DNA of 17,139 bases from JAIMBK01 sp040755975 (GCA_040755975.1 JBFLZY010000061.1:1-17139), one strand, 5' to 3'. Shown: positions 6,114-13,761, numbered from the stretch's first letter. Notes: generated by a model not told the origin, from the sequence alone. Made by a program: numbers and translations.

Positions 6114-6560
6114 TTGAGCGCCAAAATACTGGCCCTGCTGATTGCGGCGGGTTCGGGGGTAACCATGGCCCTGCAGGGTTCCTTAAATGCCGCCCTGGGC
6201 AAGGTCATCGGTTTGCTGGAGACCACTTTTATCGTTCATCTCATTGGGCTGGGCGTAGTGGCGGTTTTATTATTTGTTTTTTCGCTGGGCAGCGGCAGGC
6301 TCGGCCAGTTTACCCAGGCGCCGTGGTACACTTACCTCGGCGGCGCGCTGGGAGTTTTGATTATTTACGGAGTAGTCCGCAGTATTCCCAAAGTGGGCGT
6401 GGCGCCGGCCACCACCGCCATAATCTTAGGGCAGGTGCTGACGGCCAGCTTAATCGATCACTTTGGCTTGTTCGGCATGGAGCGCCTTCCTTTTACCTGG
6501 CACCGGGTCGCGGGGACGCTGTTAATGGCCGCCGGCGCCTGGCTGCTGCTAAAAAAATAG
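6114..6560 (+). CDS. YdcZ/DUF606-family (DMT-like) integral membrane protein
   Basis: The 148-residue product has four or five hydrophobic helices. Recognisable family features are the opening AGSGVTMALQGSLNAALG, the second segment FIVHLIGLGVVAVLLFVF, the YLGGALGVLIIYGVV region and PKVGVAPATTAIILGQVLTASLIDHFG (its GVA and GQ...DHFG parts are typical), ending in GAWLLLKK. DUF606 proteins are small half-size relatives of drug/metabolite transporters; substrates are mostly unknown. I chose TTG at 6114 because AGGAGGG (6098-6104) lies 9 bases upstream. The frame extends to 6072 but lacks a spaced ribosome site. It converges with the ZIP gene on the - strand. Confidence 0.85.
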   Translation: MSAKILALLIAAGSGVTMALQGSLNAALGKVIGLLETTFIVHLIGLGVVAVLLFVFSLGSGRLGQFTQAPWYTYLGGALGVLIIYGVVRSIPKVGVAPATTAIILGQVLTASLIDHFGLFGMERLPFTWHRVAGTLLMAAGAWLLLKK

Positions 6561-6592
6561 GGCACAAGGTTCACAGCACAAAGGCAACAACG
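6561..6592. repeat. CRCAAAG-type repeat, site 2
   Basis: Directly after the DUF606 stop codon, GGCACAAGG, AGCACAAAGG and GGCAACAACGG occur in series. This is a decayed form of the unit at 1279. It fills most of the 42 bp between two convergent genes, where no regular terminator is visible. Confidence 0.45.
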
Positions 6593-6602
6593 GAAAAAAG
6601 AC

Positions 6603-7322
6603 TTACAGAAGTAGATTTAGGGAGGTTACGAAGGCAACCCCCAGGGAAATTCCGCTTACGGCCAAAAACCGGTGGTGCCGGAAAGATTCCGGAAGCAGTT
6701 TTAAAAAAACAATGTAGCTCATTGCTCCTCCGGCAAAAGCCAGTAGAAAGGGAATTAATTTCGGCGAAAGATCGATTAAAAGCACCCCCAGGGCGCTACC
6801 CAGGGGGGTCACCATGCTCACCAGCAGATTAATGGCCAGAACGCGCCCAACACTTATCCCGCCAGCCCGCAGCGGGGCCGCCGAGGCCATTCCCTCCGGG
6901 ATATTGTGCAGGCCGATGGCCAGGGTGAGCAACGGGCCCAGGGTGAGCGGTTCCGTGTAACCGGCGGCGATGGCCAGACCTTCCGGCAAGTCGTGAATGG
7001 CTACTCCCAGGGCAATCAGGTAGCCCAGGGCCAGGTAACGGCGGTGGTAACCGTTGGCCGGCGCCTCCTGACTGAACAAAAAATCTATTGCGCCGATAAA
7101 AAATAAGCCGGTGAATACCCCGGAAAAACACTGGCTTAACCGCCCGCGATGAAGCGCCGCCGGCAGGAGATCGCAAAGGATGACCGCCAGCATAACGCCC
7201 GCGGCCAGTCCCAGCAGCAGAGAAAAAGTACGGTACCGCAGGCGGCCGAAGAGGAGGACGAGAAGCGCCCCCAGGCACGTCCCGAGACCGGCGGCCAGGC
7301 CCATCAAAACTACATTGCCCAC
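6603..7322 (-). CDS. ZIP-family divalent metal transporter
   Basis: The product is about 239 residues with about eight hydrophobic segments. The ZIP signatures lie in the predicted fourth and fifth helices: HDLPEG (about 110-115) and HNIPEG (about 139-144). These hold the His and Glu residues that line the metal site (zinc, iron or manganese uptake or exchange in the plasma membrane). The His-rich cytoplasmic loop of many ZIPs is short here. I prefer GTG at 7322, 8 bases after AAGGAAGG; the GTG at 7331 overlaps that ribosome site. It lies 61 bp downstream of the L,D-transpeptidase gene on the same strand, perhaps co-transcribed. Confidence 0.88.
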   Translation of the reverse strand: MGNVVLMGLAAGLGTCLGALLVLLFGRLRYRTFSLLLGLAAGVMLAVILCDLLPAALHRGRLSQCFSGVFTGLFFIGAIDFLFSQEAPANGYHRRYLALGYLIALGVAIHDLPEGLAIAAGYTEPLTLGPLLTLAIGLHNIPEGMASAAPLRAGGISVGRVLAINLLVSMVTPLGSALGVLLIDLSPKLIPFLLAFAGGAMSYIVFLKLLPESFRHHRFLAVSGISLGVAFVTSLNLLL

Positions 7323-7383
7323 CCGGTTCACCTTCCTTAAGTGATTATATATTAAAGGTGGCGGATGGATAGCACTGTTATTT

Positions 7384-7932
7384 TTAGATCGGGATGGTAA
7401 TAATTTGCCCGGGGAAAATTTCTTCCGGGTCGATCCGGGGATTTGCCTGGATCAGGCTGTCTAAGGGAATTCCGTAGCGGCCGGCGATTGCCCAGAGGGT
7501 GTCTCCGGGCTGGACGGTATAGGTGCGTCCGTTTCGAGGGGCGTGCCTTCCGTCATCGTCCTGTCCGGCCGCAATAACCACCGGGGTGCCGATCTGGACG
7601 TGCGGAAAAAGGCTTTCGATATGGTGGTTATACATGCGGATGCAGCCGTTGGAAACAGCCTTGCCGATGGAGTCCGGGTTGTTTGTGCCGTGAATGCCGT
7701 AGTTGCCGCCGGGGATGTTTAAGCCCAGCCAGCGCGTGCCCAAAACGCCGCCGGGATTCATTAATTTGCTGATTATCTGGTATTTGCCGGTGGGAGTAGG
7801 AGTGGCCGGTTTACCCACCGCCACCGGGTAAGTCTGGATAATCCTTTCCCCCTGGTAGTGGTGCAGTTGCCGGTAGACGGTGTTAACGAGCAAGTGAGTT
7901 CCTGCCTCCACGGAAAAGTGACGCGCCCGCAC
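7384..7932 (-). CDS. L,D-transpeptidase (YkuD) with C-terminal LysM
   Basis: The 182-residue product has a YkuD catalytic domain at about 8-122 with the active-site signature HGTNNPDSIGKAVSNGCIRM (His81, Cys97, Arg99), followed by a LysM at about 136-182 (YTVQPGDTLWAIAGRYGIP, ending in ITIPI). The enzyme makes or edits 3-3 cross-links in peptidoglycan. The catalytic domain closely resembles B. subtilis YkuD, a spore-associated enzyme, but in YkuD the LysM is N-terminal; here the domain order is reversed. As in YkuD, no signal peptide is visible. The start is GTG at 7932, 12 bases after AAGGGG; no better start is seen. Confidence 0.9.
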   Translation of the reverse strand: MRARHFSVEAGTHLLVNTVYRQLHHYQGERIIQTYPVAVGKPATPTPTGKYQIISKLMNPGGVLGTRWLGLNIPGGNYGIHGTNNPDSIGKAVSNGCIRMYNHHIESLFPHVQIGTPVVIAAGQDDDGRHAPRNGRTYTVQPGDTLWAIAGRYGIPLDSLIQANPRIDPEEIFPGQIITIPI

Positions 7933-7965
7933 TTGTGCCGTTCACCCCTTCGGAGGATAGATTAA

Positions 7966-7990
7966 GCGCAAAGGCGCAAAGAACGCAAAG
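7966..7990. repeat. CRCAAAG-type repeat, site 3
   Basis: GCGCAAAG, GCGCAAAG and AACGCAAAG occur in tandem in the 230-bp gap between the divergent L,D-transpeptidase and ispE genes. The rest of the gap shows no convincing gene. It contains TTGAAA near 8098 but no matching -10. Confidence 0.5.
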
Positions 7991-8162
7991 AATGAAGGAA
8001 GTTAATTGCCCCGGCGGCTCCTTCATGATATTTATATGTAGACAGCCGAACAAGGGCAACCCCGGGGAAGGAAAAAACGGGGGGTTGGTTGTATTTATTG
8101 AAAGTGGTGTAAAACTAAGCAATAAGGCCTATGAGGGCGCGTTTTAAGGAGAGGCGAGTAAA

Positions 8163-9011
8163 ATGCTGGAGGAACTGGCCCGCGCGAAAATCAATTTTAC
8201 CCTGGATATACTCGGCCTGCGCCCGGACGGATATCATGAGCTGGAAACGATTATGCAAACCCTTCAGTTGCACGACCGTTTATCGTTTGCTATGGCTGAA
8301 GGGGGCATTTTTTTGTCCTGCCCCCACCCCGATGTCCCTGCAGATGAGAATAATTTGATTTATCAAGCGGCACTCCTCCTTATGGAATATACCGGCAAGA
8401 AAGGCGGGGCGAAGATCCACCTGCAAAAAAACATACCCGTTGCGGCAGGACTGGCCGGGGGTTCCGCGGACGGAGCCGCGGCTTTGAAAGGCCTGAACAG
8501 GTTGTGGGGGCTCGGTTTAACCGCCGGGGAACTGCTTTCTTTGGGCGCGCGGCTGGGCGCCGACGTTCCCTTCTGCCTTTGCGGCGGAACGGCTCTGGCC
8601 CGCGGCAAAGGGGAGGTGTTGGAACCGCTGCCCGGTCTGGAGGGGTTGGGGGTGGTCGTGGTGAAGCCGCCTTTTGGCGTTTCCACTGCCTGGGCTTACC
8701 AGCTATACGATCAAACGGGCGGCGGGCCCCGTCCGGATAATCAGGCGATGCGCGCGGCCGTTGCGAAAAAAGATGCCGGCGCCATCGGCCGCCTGCTGGC
8801 AAACGTGTTCGAAAACGTGATCGCGGACCTTTACCCTGAAATAAGGGAAATAAAGAACGCTCTTTTGGAAGCCGGAGCCTCCGGCGCGTCTTTAAGCGGC
8901 AGCGGCCCGGCGGTTTTTGGCCTCTGCGCAAACGAAGACCAGGCCAGAACGGTGGCCGGCCGGTTGAAAGTTGCTCCGGGATATACGGTATTGGTGACCA
9001 GTACCGTTTAA
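8163..9011 (+). CDS. ispE: 4-diphosphocytidyl-2-C-methyl-D-erythritol kinase
   Basis: IspE phosphorylates CDP-methylerythritol at the 2-hydroxyl with ATP, in the cytoplasmic MEP pathway to isoprenoids. The 282-residue length is normal. Key features are ARAKINFTLDI with catalytic Lys9, RPDGYHELET, the GHMP-kinase ATP loop PVAAGLAGGSADGAAAL (92-108), GADVPF with catalytic Asp134, and the late GHMP motif SLSGSGPAVFGL. The start is ATG at 8163 after AAGGAGAGG (8146-8154). The gene opens the run of + strand housekeeping genes that extends to prs. In B. subtilis ispE is followed by purR; here a GntR regulator follows after a gap of 90 bp. Confidence 0.96.
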   Translation: MLEELARAKINFTLDILGLRPDGYHELETIMQTLQLHDRLSFAMAEGGIFLSCPHPDVPADENNLIYQAALLLMEYTGKKGGAKIHLQKNIPVAAGLAGGSADGAAALKGLNRLWGLGLTAGELLSLGARLGADVPFCLCGGTALARGKGEVLEPLPGLEGLGVVVVKPPFGVSTAWAYQLYDQTGGGPRPDNQAMRAAVAKKDAGAIGRLLANVFENVIADLYPEIREIKNALLEAGASGASLSGSGPAVFGLCANEDQARTVAGRLKVAPGYTVLVTSTV

Positions 9012-9101
9012 AAGCCGTTAAAAAATTTTCAGCCGGTTTACTTGCAGGATTATTTGCCGTTAAGTAAAATTAAAGAAAACTCACCACGGGGGATGTGGCT
9101 T

Positions 9102-9779
9102 ATGGATCAGCCCAAGTTTGTGCCCATCAAGCTGGATAATTACCAGCCCTTAAGGGACGTTGTTTTTGAAACGTTAAGGGAAGCGATCATTAAGGGGCGC
9201 CTGAAGCCCGGGGAGAGGCTCATGGAAATTCAACTGGCCGAAGAAATGGGGGTAAGCCGCACCCCGGTCCGGGAAGCCATCCGGAAACTGGAACTGGAAG
9301 GGCTCATTGTCATGGTTCCCCGCAAAGGGGCCTACGTGGCGGGTATTTCGGTAAAAGATATCGTTGACGTTTTTGAAGTGCGGGCCGCCCTGGAAAGCCT
9401 GGCGGCGGGCCTGGCCGCGGAAAGAATTACCGAAGAAGAGCTGGAAGAATTGGAGAGGGCGCTCGTGCAGATCTCGGAGGCCAGCAGCGGAAACCTGGAT
9501 GAGGTGGTTAAAACCGACACCAATTTTCACGAAATTATTTACCGGGCGAGCCGCAACCAGCGGCTGATGCAGATTATCACGCATCTGCAGGAGCAAATCC
9601 AGCGTTTTCGCACCACTTCCCTGGCCCAGCCCGGGCGGACGAAGACGGCCATTGAGGAGCACCGGAAAATTGTCGAGGCCATTAGCGAGCGGGACGTGGA
9701 ACTGGCCCAAGCGCTGGCCAGGGAACATATCGAGAACGCCGAACAAAGCCTTTTGAGCGCTTTGCGGGAGGCTGACTGA
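9102..9779 (+). CDS. GntR-family transcriptional regulator, FadR/FCD subgroup
   Basis: The 225-residue product has an N-terminal winged helix (about 15-75), with LREAIIKGRLKPGERLMEIQ, LAEEMGVSRTPVREAIRKLE and a wing ending in PRKGAYVAG. The C-terminal FCD effector domain has conserved metal-site positions in DTNFHEIIY, EEHRKIVEAI and AREHIENA. FCD members usually sense small carboxylates and control metabolism. I chose ATG 9102, 9 bases after GGGGG (9088-9092); upstream TTG 9042 and ATG 9093 lack a spaced site. Its TGA overlaps the next gene's ATG (TGATG), so regulator and NTP-transferase-like protein are probably made together. The effector is unknown. Confidence 0.9.
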   Translation: MDQPKFVPIKLDNYQPLRDVVFETLREAIIKGRLKPGERLMEIQLAEEMGVSRTPVREAIRKLELEGLIVMVPRKGAYVAGISVKDIVDVFEVRAALESLAAGLAAERITEEELEELERALVQISEASSGNLDEVVKTDTNFHEIIYRASRNQRLMQIITHLQEQIQRFRTTSLAQPGRTKTAIEEHRKIVEAISERDVELAQALAREHIENAEQSLLSALREAD

Positions 9780-10537
9780 TGATGGTGGGCGCGGTGGTTT
9801 TGGCCGGCAGCCCCAATAACGGTTTGTTGCAGGGATGCAGTTCCGCTGCTTACGAAGCGTTGATCCCCATTGGTTCCAAAGTAATGGTGGAGTACGTTTG
9901 CGAAGCCCTGCATGCTTCGGCGCACGTGGAGCAGGTGGTGGTGGTGGGGCCGGCGGAACAACTGGCGGGCTTTCTTGCTTCCCGGGGGGTCCGGACGGTG
10001 CCGGCGGGACAAACGGTTTTAGAAAATGTCCGGATCGGCATGCAAGCCGTAAGCGCGCCCGGGCGGGTTTTGGTGGTTACTTCGGATATTCCCCTGCTCA
10101 CCGGGGAAGCCGTTGACGATTTTCTCGCGCAGTGCCGCGATGAAGCGGTCGATCTTTATTATCCGATCGTTCCTAAGAGCGTTGTCGAGAGCCGTTTTCC
10201 CGGCGTGAGGCGCACCTACGTTCGTTTAAAAGAAGGAGTCTTTACCGGCGGCAATTTATTTTTAGTTAACCCCAGGATCTTTCCCCGCTGCCTGCAGAAG
10301 GGGGAACAACTGGTGGCCGTCCGCAAAAACCCTTTGCAGCTGGCGCGCCTGGTGGGCCTATCCTTTTTAGTTAAATTTATCACCCGCCGCCTCAGCCTGC
10401 AGGAGGCGCAAACAAAAGTGTCCCAATTGTTAGGAATAAAAGGCGAGGCGGTAATCAGCCGTTATCCGGAAGTGGGTCTTGATGTGGACAAGCCGGGGGA
10501 CCTGGAACTGGTGGCGAAAGTTCTTCACGCCGTCTGA
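9779..10537 (+). CDS. NTP-transferase-like (MobA/GlmU N-domain fold) protein of unknown substrate
   Basis: The 252-residue product has the Rossmann-like nucleotidyltransferase pattern: a first strand GAVVLAG, VVVVGPAEQL, the metal-binding Asp in VVTSDIPLL (Asp103), TGGNLFLVNP and a C-terminal VGLDVDKPGDLELV. The nucleotide loop is unusual: after LAG there is no typical G-x-R-x-G...K signature, only SPNNGLLQG and later PIGSK. It may have a modified substrate range or weak activity. The start is ATG 9779 (or 9782) after GGGAGG (9766-9771), coupled to the regulator by TGATG. The ilvA start follows the stop by 22 bp, so the three genes likely form one transcript. The function is unknown. Confidence 0.75.
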   Translation: MMVGAVVLAGSPNNGLLQGCSSAAYEALIPIGSKVMVEYVCEALHASAHVEQVVVVGPAEQLAGFLASRGVRTVPAGQTVLENVRIGMQAVSAPGRVLVVTSDIPLLTGEAVDDFLAQCRDEAVDLYYPIVPKSVVESRFPGVRRTYVRLKEGVFTGGNLFLVNPRIFPRCLQKGEQLVAVRKNPLQLARLVGLSFLVKFITRRLSLQEAQTKVSQLLGIKGEAVISRYPEVGLDVDKPGDLELVAKVLHAV

Positions 10538-10559
10538 AACGAAAAAGGGTGATTATTAT

Positions 10560-11783
10560 TTGGAGCAGGAAAACCGGTTGACTCCGGAGATGATCAAAAA
10601 AGCCAGGCAGCGGCTCCAAGGGGTGATTCACGAAACGCCCCTTGATTTTTCGGCCACTTTTAGCCGACTGACCGGCAGTCAGATCTATCTTAAACTGGAG
10701 AACTTGCAGAAAACCGGTTCTTTTAAAATCCGGGGCGCCTATAATAAAATTTGCACCCTGGACGAGGCTTCCCGAAAGAAAGGGGTAATTGCCGCCTCGG
10801 CGGGCAATCACGCCCAGGGGGTGGCTTTCGCAGCGAGGCGCGCCGGGATTAACTCTGTTGTCGTCATGCCCCGGAACGCACCCGTTTCAAAAGTGGTAGC
10901 CACCCAGGAGTACGGCGCGCAGGTAATTTTAGCCGGTGAGGACTACGACCAGGCTTTTGCGCATGCGCTGGCCATCCAGAAAGAGACCGGGGCTGCCTTT
11001 ATCCACAGTTTTGACGACCCGCAAGTGATTGCCGGTCAGGGAACGATTGCGCTGGAGCTGCTTGCTGCCCTGCCTGATCCCGACGCCATCGTGGTCCCGG
11101 TAGGGGGCGGCGGTCTGCTTGCGGGGATTGCCCTGGCCGCGAAAACGGCTAAACCGGCGGCAAAGATTATTGGCGTCCAGACCAAAAGCGCGCCGGCGGT
11201 TTACCTTTTCTTAGAGGAAAAAGAAATCCCGGCCCTTCCCGGGGGCCGGACCATCGCCGACGGAATTAATGTGCGCCGGCCGGGGAAGCTTACCCTTGAG
11301 CTTATTTCCCGTTACGTAGACGAAGTTGTCCTGGTGGAAGAAGAAGAAATTGCGCAGGCAATTTTGCTTCTCCTGGAACGCTCCAAACTGGTTGTAGAGG
11401 GGGCGGGCGCCGCCGGCCTGGCCGCCCTCCTGCACGGGAAAATATCCCTGCCGGGAAAAAAGGTAGCGGTTGTTTTAAGCGGCGGCAACGTGGACATCAA
11501 TATCATTTCGATCATTATTGAACGCGGCCTGGTGAAATCCGGCCGCCGCCTGAATGTCAGCGTGCTCCTTCCGGACCAGCCGGGAAGTCTCTCGCAAATG
11601 CTTGCCTTGCTTGCCGGCGTACGCGCCAACCTCATTTCCGTCAGCCACGACCGCATAAAACCCGAAGTCCCCTTAAGAGAAGCGGAAGTAAACCTTGTTT
11701 TGGAAACCCGCGACCGCGAGCATGTTGAACTGGTCCTGGAAGCGTTGGCTCAAGGCGGGTATAAAGTCCGGAGACCGTTTTAA
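10560..11783 (+). CDS. ilvA: Threonine ammonia-lyase (threonine dehydratase) with C-terminal ACT domain
   Basis: This PLP enzyme deaminates L-threonine to 2-oxobutanoate and ammonia, the first step to isoleucine. The 407-residue product shows the PLP lysine in GSFKIRGAY (Lys56), ASAGNHAQGVAFAA, the phosphate-binding GGGG loop (182-185) in VPVGGGGLLAG and SGGNVDIN near the end of the catalytic domain. An ACT domain (about 331-407; LNVSVLLPDQPGSLSQML) suggests allosteric control by an amino acid. The length and single ACT fit the medium form of the family (often called ilvA or tdcB). I chose TTG at 10560, 8 bases after GGGTGA; the longer frame to 10479 overlaps the upstream gene. Confidence 0.92.
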   Translation: MEQENRLTPEMIKKARQRLQGVIHETPLDFSATFSRLTGSQIYLKLENLQKTGSFKIRGAYNKICTLDEASRKKGVIAASAGNHAQGVAFAARRAGINSVVVMPRNAPVSKVVATQEYGAQVILAGEDYDQAFAHALAIQKETGAAFIHSFDDPQVIAGQGTIALELLAALPDPDAIVVPVGGGGLLAGIALAAKTAKPAAKIIGVQTKSAPAVYLFLEEKEIPALPGGRTIADGINVRRPGKLTLELISRYVDEVVLVEEEEIAQAILLLLERSKLVVEGAGAAGLAALLHGKISLPGKKVAVVLSGGNVDINIISIIIERGLVKSGRRLNVSVLLPDQPGSLSQMLALLAGVRANLISVSHDRIKPEVPLREAEVNLVLETRDREHVELVLEALAQGGYKVRRPF

Positions 11784-11798
11784 GTAAATTGGAAATTT

Positions 11799-11822
11799 GC
11801 AGGAATTTTTGCAGGAATTTTT
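11799..11822 (+). repeat. Perfect 12-bp tandem duplication upstream of spoVG
   Basis: GCAGGAATTTTT occurs at 11799-11810 and again at 11811-11822 without a gap. The downstream copy contains the putative sigma-H -35 element. Confidence 0.85.
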
Positions 11823-11837
11823 TTGTTAATGGAGAAA
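11811..11837 (+). promoter_or_regulatory. Candidate sigma-H promoter for spoVG
   Basis: GCAGGAATT (11811-11819) matches the sigma-H -35 RNAGGAWWW exactly. After 11 bp, GGAGAAA (11831-11837) matches RNNGAAT except the last base. B. subtilis spoVG is a classic sigma-H gene with a very similar -35. Initiation would be expected near 11844, downstream of the ATG at 11842, which supports the later spoVG start at 11884. Confidence 0.6.
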
Positions 11838-11883
11838 AAACATGAAGGACAGATTTTTTGCGAGGAAGGTGGTGACAGCAAAA

Positions 11884-12138
11884 ATGGTGGTTACCGATGT
11901 CCGGGTCCGGAAAATCCTTAACGAAGGGAGAATGAAAGCGATAGTTTCGGTAACGCTGGATGATATGTTCGTGATTCATGACGTAAAGGTCGTCGAGGGG
12001 AATAACGGTTTGTTCGTGGCCATGCCGAGCCGGAAAATGCCCGACGGGGAGTTTCGCGATATTGCCCACCCGATTAATTCGTCAGCCAGGGAAATAATTC
12101 AAAGTGCGGTTTTAAGGGCTTACGAGAACGCTCTGTAG
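11884..12138 (+). CDS. spoVG: Septation/sporulation regulator SpoVG
   Basis: The 84-residue product is full length for SpoVG. It shows the near-invariant core: VTDVRVRKI, GRMKAIVSVTLDDMFVIHD, VKVVEGNNGLFVAMPSRKMP and GEFRDIAHPINSSAREIIQ. SpoVG binds nucleic acid and influences septation, sporulation and other post-exponential programmes. The start is ATG 11884, at the family's usual position and 9 or more bases after AGGAAGGTGG (11863-11872). The frame also opens at ATG 11842 (14 more residues), but that codon lies at or before the predicted transcript start. The gene is followed by its own terminator, so it is probably monocistronic. Confidence 0.95.
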   Translation: MVVTDVRVRKILNEGRMKAIVSVTLDDMFVIHDVKVVEGNNGLFVAMPSRKMPDGEFRDIAHPINSSAREIIQSAVLRAYENAL

Positions 12139-12184
12139 GAAAAAGGCAGGGGCAAAAAATAGGGAAAAAAATAAATTTTCGGGC

Positions 12185-12218
12185 GGGAGTTTTGGTTATC
12201 CTAAACTCTCTTTTTTTT
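12185..12218 (+). terminator. Intrinsic terminator after spoVG
   Basis: GGGAGTTTTGG (12185-12195) pairs with CCTAAACTCTC (12200-12210) around a TTAT loop with one internal mismatch and one G-U pair, followed by a run of eight T (12211-12218). Confidence 0.85.
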
Positions 12219-12242
12219 GCAAAAGGGAAAAGTAGATCTTTG

Positions 12243-12274
12243 TTGAATATAAGGAGTAGAGCATACAGTATAAT
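12243..12274 (+). promoter_or_regulatory. Weak candidate sigma-A promoter for glmU-prs
   Basis: A perfect TATAAT lies at 12269-12274. The best -35-like hexamer, TTGAAT (12243-12248), is 20 bp away, which is too long for a good sigma-A site. A promoter is expected here because spoVG ends in a terminator. The leader down to 12378 shows no recognised riboswitch. Confidence 0.35.
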
Positions 12275-12378
12275 ATAGTTTTGTTATTAACGGACAGGAT
12301 AAGAACGCACTTATTCTGCGAAGAAAATATTTTTACGCTGACGTCTGACGGCCGACGACTGTTCTGGGAGGTGTCTTG

Positions 12379-13761
12379 GTGGAGCTGGCAGCGGTTATTT
12401 TAGCGGCCGGGAAGGGCACGCGGATGAAATCCGGGTTGCCCAAGGTGCTGCATAAAGTAGGCGGTCGACCGATGGTCAGTTACGTCCTGGCGGCCGTAAA
12501 GAGGGCCGGGGCAAACCCGATTATCCTGGTGGTGGGGCACCGCGGGGAACTGGTGGCGCAGGCTTTTCAGGCCGAAGCGGAGGTAGTTTTTCAGGAGCCC
12601 CAGCTGGGTACGGCCCATGCGTTGCTGCAAACGAAAGAAGCGCTTGCCGGTTTTTCCGGCCAGATTCTGGTCATGTCCGGAGACACGCCGCTGGTAACCG
12701 AACATACGCTGCGGGAACTTTTCGAAGCGCACCAGAAATGCAATGCTTTCGCGACGGTGCTGACAGCCAACCTGGAAGATCCTGCAGGGTACGGCCGGGT
12801 GGTGCGGGACGAGTCCGGCAGGGTCGTGAAAATAGTCGAGCAAAAAGATGCTACGGCCGGCGAACGCTTAATCAAGGAAATTAATACCGGTATTTACTGT
12901 TTTTCCTCGGCCGGGTTGTTTGCTTATTTGAGCCGGATCAAAGCAGAAAACGCCCAGCGGGAATACTACCTGACCGATCTCATCGAGATCCTGATCAAAG
13001 ATAAGCAACCGGTGGCCGCGTACCAGGCGGAACGGGCCGAAGAAATAATGGGGATCAACGACCGCCGCCAGCTGGCCGCGGCGGAAATGGTTTTGCGCCG
13101 CCGGAAAACAGACGAATTAATGCTTTCCGGAGTGACCGTCCTTGACCCGGGAAGCACCTTTATCGATCAGGAAGTAATCGTCGGACAGGATAGTGTGCTC
13201 TATCCTTTTACTATTCTTGAGGGAAAAACCGTAATCGGGCGGAACTGTGCCATCGGGCCGGGGGCGTATTTAAAAAATGTCCGCACCGGAGAAAATGTGT
13301 GCATAACCAATTCGGTAGTCGTGGAAAGCATAATTGAAGACAACTGCAACGTAGGCCCTTTTGCCTATATCAGGCCAGGCTGCCATTTGAAGCAAAACGT
13401 CAGAATAGGCGACTTTGTAGAATTAAAAAAGACGGTGGTGGGGGAGAACAGCAAGGTGCCGCACTTGAGCTACCTGGGGGACGCCACGGTGGGCGCGGGT
13501 GTAAACATCGGCGCGGGAACAATCACCTGTAATTATGACGGCGTCCGGAAGTGGCCCACGCAGATCGGCGACGGTGCATTTATTGGCAGCAATACAAACC
13601 TGGTGGCGCCGGTGGAAATCGGGGCCGGGGCGGTAATCGGCGCCGGTTCCACCATCACCAAAAATGTGCCTCCGGGAGCGCTGGGGGTTGCCCGCGGCCG
13701 CCAGCGGATTGTGGAAAGGTGGTCGGTGCGTAAGCAAGCCAGGGAAAAAGGGCCTGGTTAG
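12379..13761 (+). CDS. glmU: Bifunctional N-acetylglucosamine-1-phosphate uridyltransferase / glucosamine-1-phosphate acetyltransferase
   Basis: GlmU acetylates glucosamine-1-phosphate and couples it to UTP, giving UDP-GlcNAc for peptidoglycan and other envelope polymers. The 460-residue product is full length. The N-terminal domain has the nucleotide loop LAAGKGTRMKSGLPKVLHK, QLGTAHAL and SGDTPL; the C-terminal left-handed beta-helix has repeated I/V-G hexads and the acetyl-transfer region YIRPG, HLSYLGD and GAGTITCNYDG. I chose GTG at 12379, 7 bases after GGAGG (12367-12371); TTG 12376 is possible but close. prs starts 31 bp after the stop, as in B. subtilis, so the two are probably one operon. 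Confidence 0.96.
   Translation: MELAAVILAAGKGTRMKSGLPKVLHKVGGRPMVSYVLAAVKRAGANPIILVVGHRGELVAQAFQAEAEVVFQEPQLGTAHALLQTKEALAGFSGQILVMSGDTPLVTEHTLRELFEAHQKCNAFATVLTANLEDPAGYGRVVRDESGRVVKIVEQKDATAGERLIKEINTGIYCFSSAGLFAYLSRIKAENAQREYYLTDLIEILIKDKQPVAAYQAERAEEIMGINDRRQLAAAEMVLRRRKTDELMLSGVTVLDPGSTFIDQEVIVGQDSVLYPFTILEGKTVIGRNCAIGPGAYLKNVRTGENVCITNSVVVESIIEDNCNVGPFAYIRPGCHLKQNVRIGDFVELKKTVVGENSKVPHLSYLGDATVGAGVNIGAGTITCNYDGVRKWPTQIGDGAFIGSNTNLVAPVEIGAGAVIGAGSTITKNVPPGALGVARGRQRIVERWSVRKQAREKGPG

Noticed and set aside
6323..6832. 169-codon open frame on the + strand
   Set aside because: It is the shadow of the DUF606 gene and then runs antisense to the ZIP gene; its residues are Arg/Gly/His-rich without family features.
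1279..7990. CRISPR array within the window
   Set aside because: The CRCAAAG-type units are 8-11 bp, irregular, and have no spacers of constant length.
7935..8147. 70-codon open frame on the + strand between the L,D-transpeptidase and ispE genes
   Set aside because: Its start has no ribosome site and its coding potential comes from the CRCAAAG-type repeat (LSAKAQRTQRMKE). It looks like chance over intergenic DNA.
8380..8931. 183-codon open frame antisense to ispE
   Set aside because: It is Arg- and Pro-rich from GC-rich coding DNA on the other strand and has no ribosome site or motif.
10479..10559. In-frame 27-residue extension of threonine ammonia-lyase
   Set aside because: It overlaps the upstream gene and is Trp-rich nonsense; TTG 10560 has a spaced GGGTGA.
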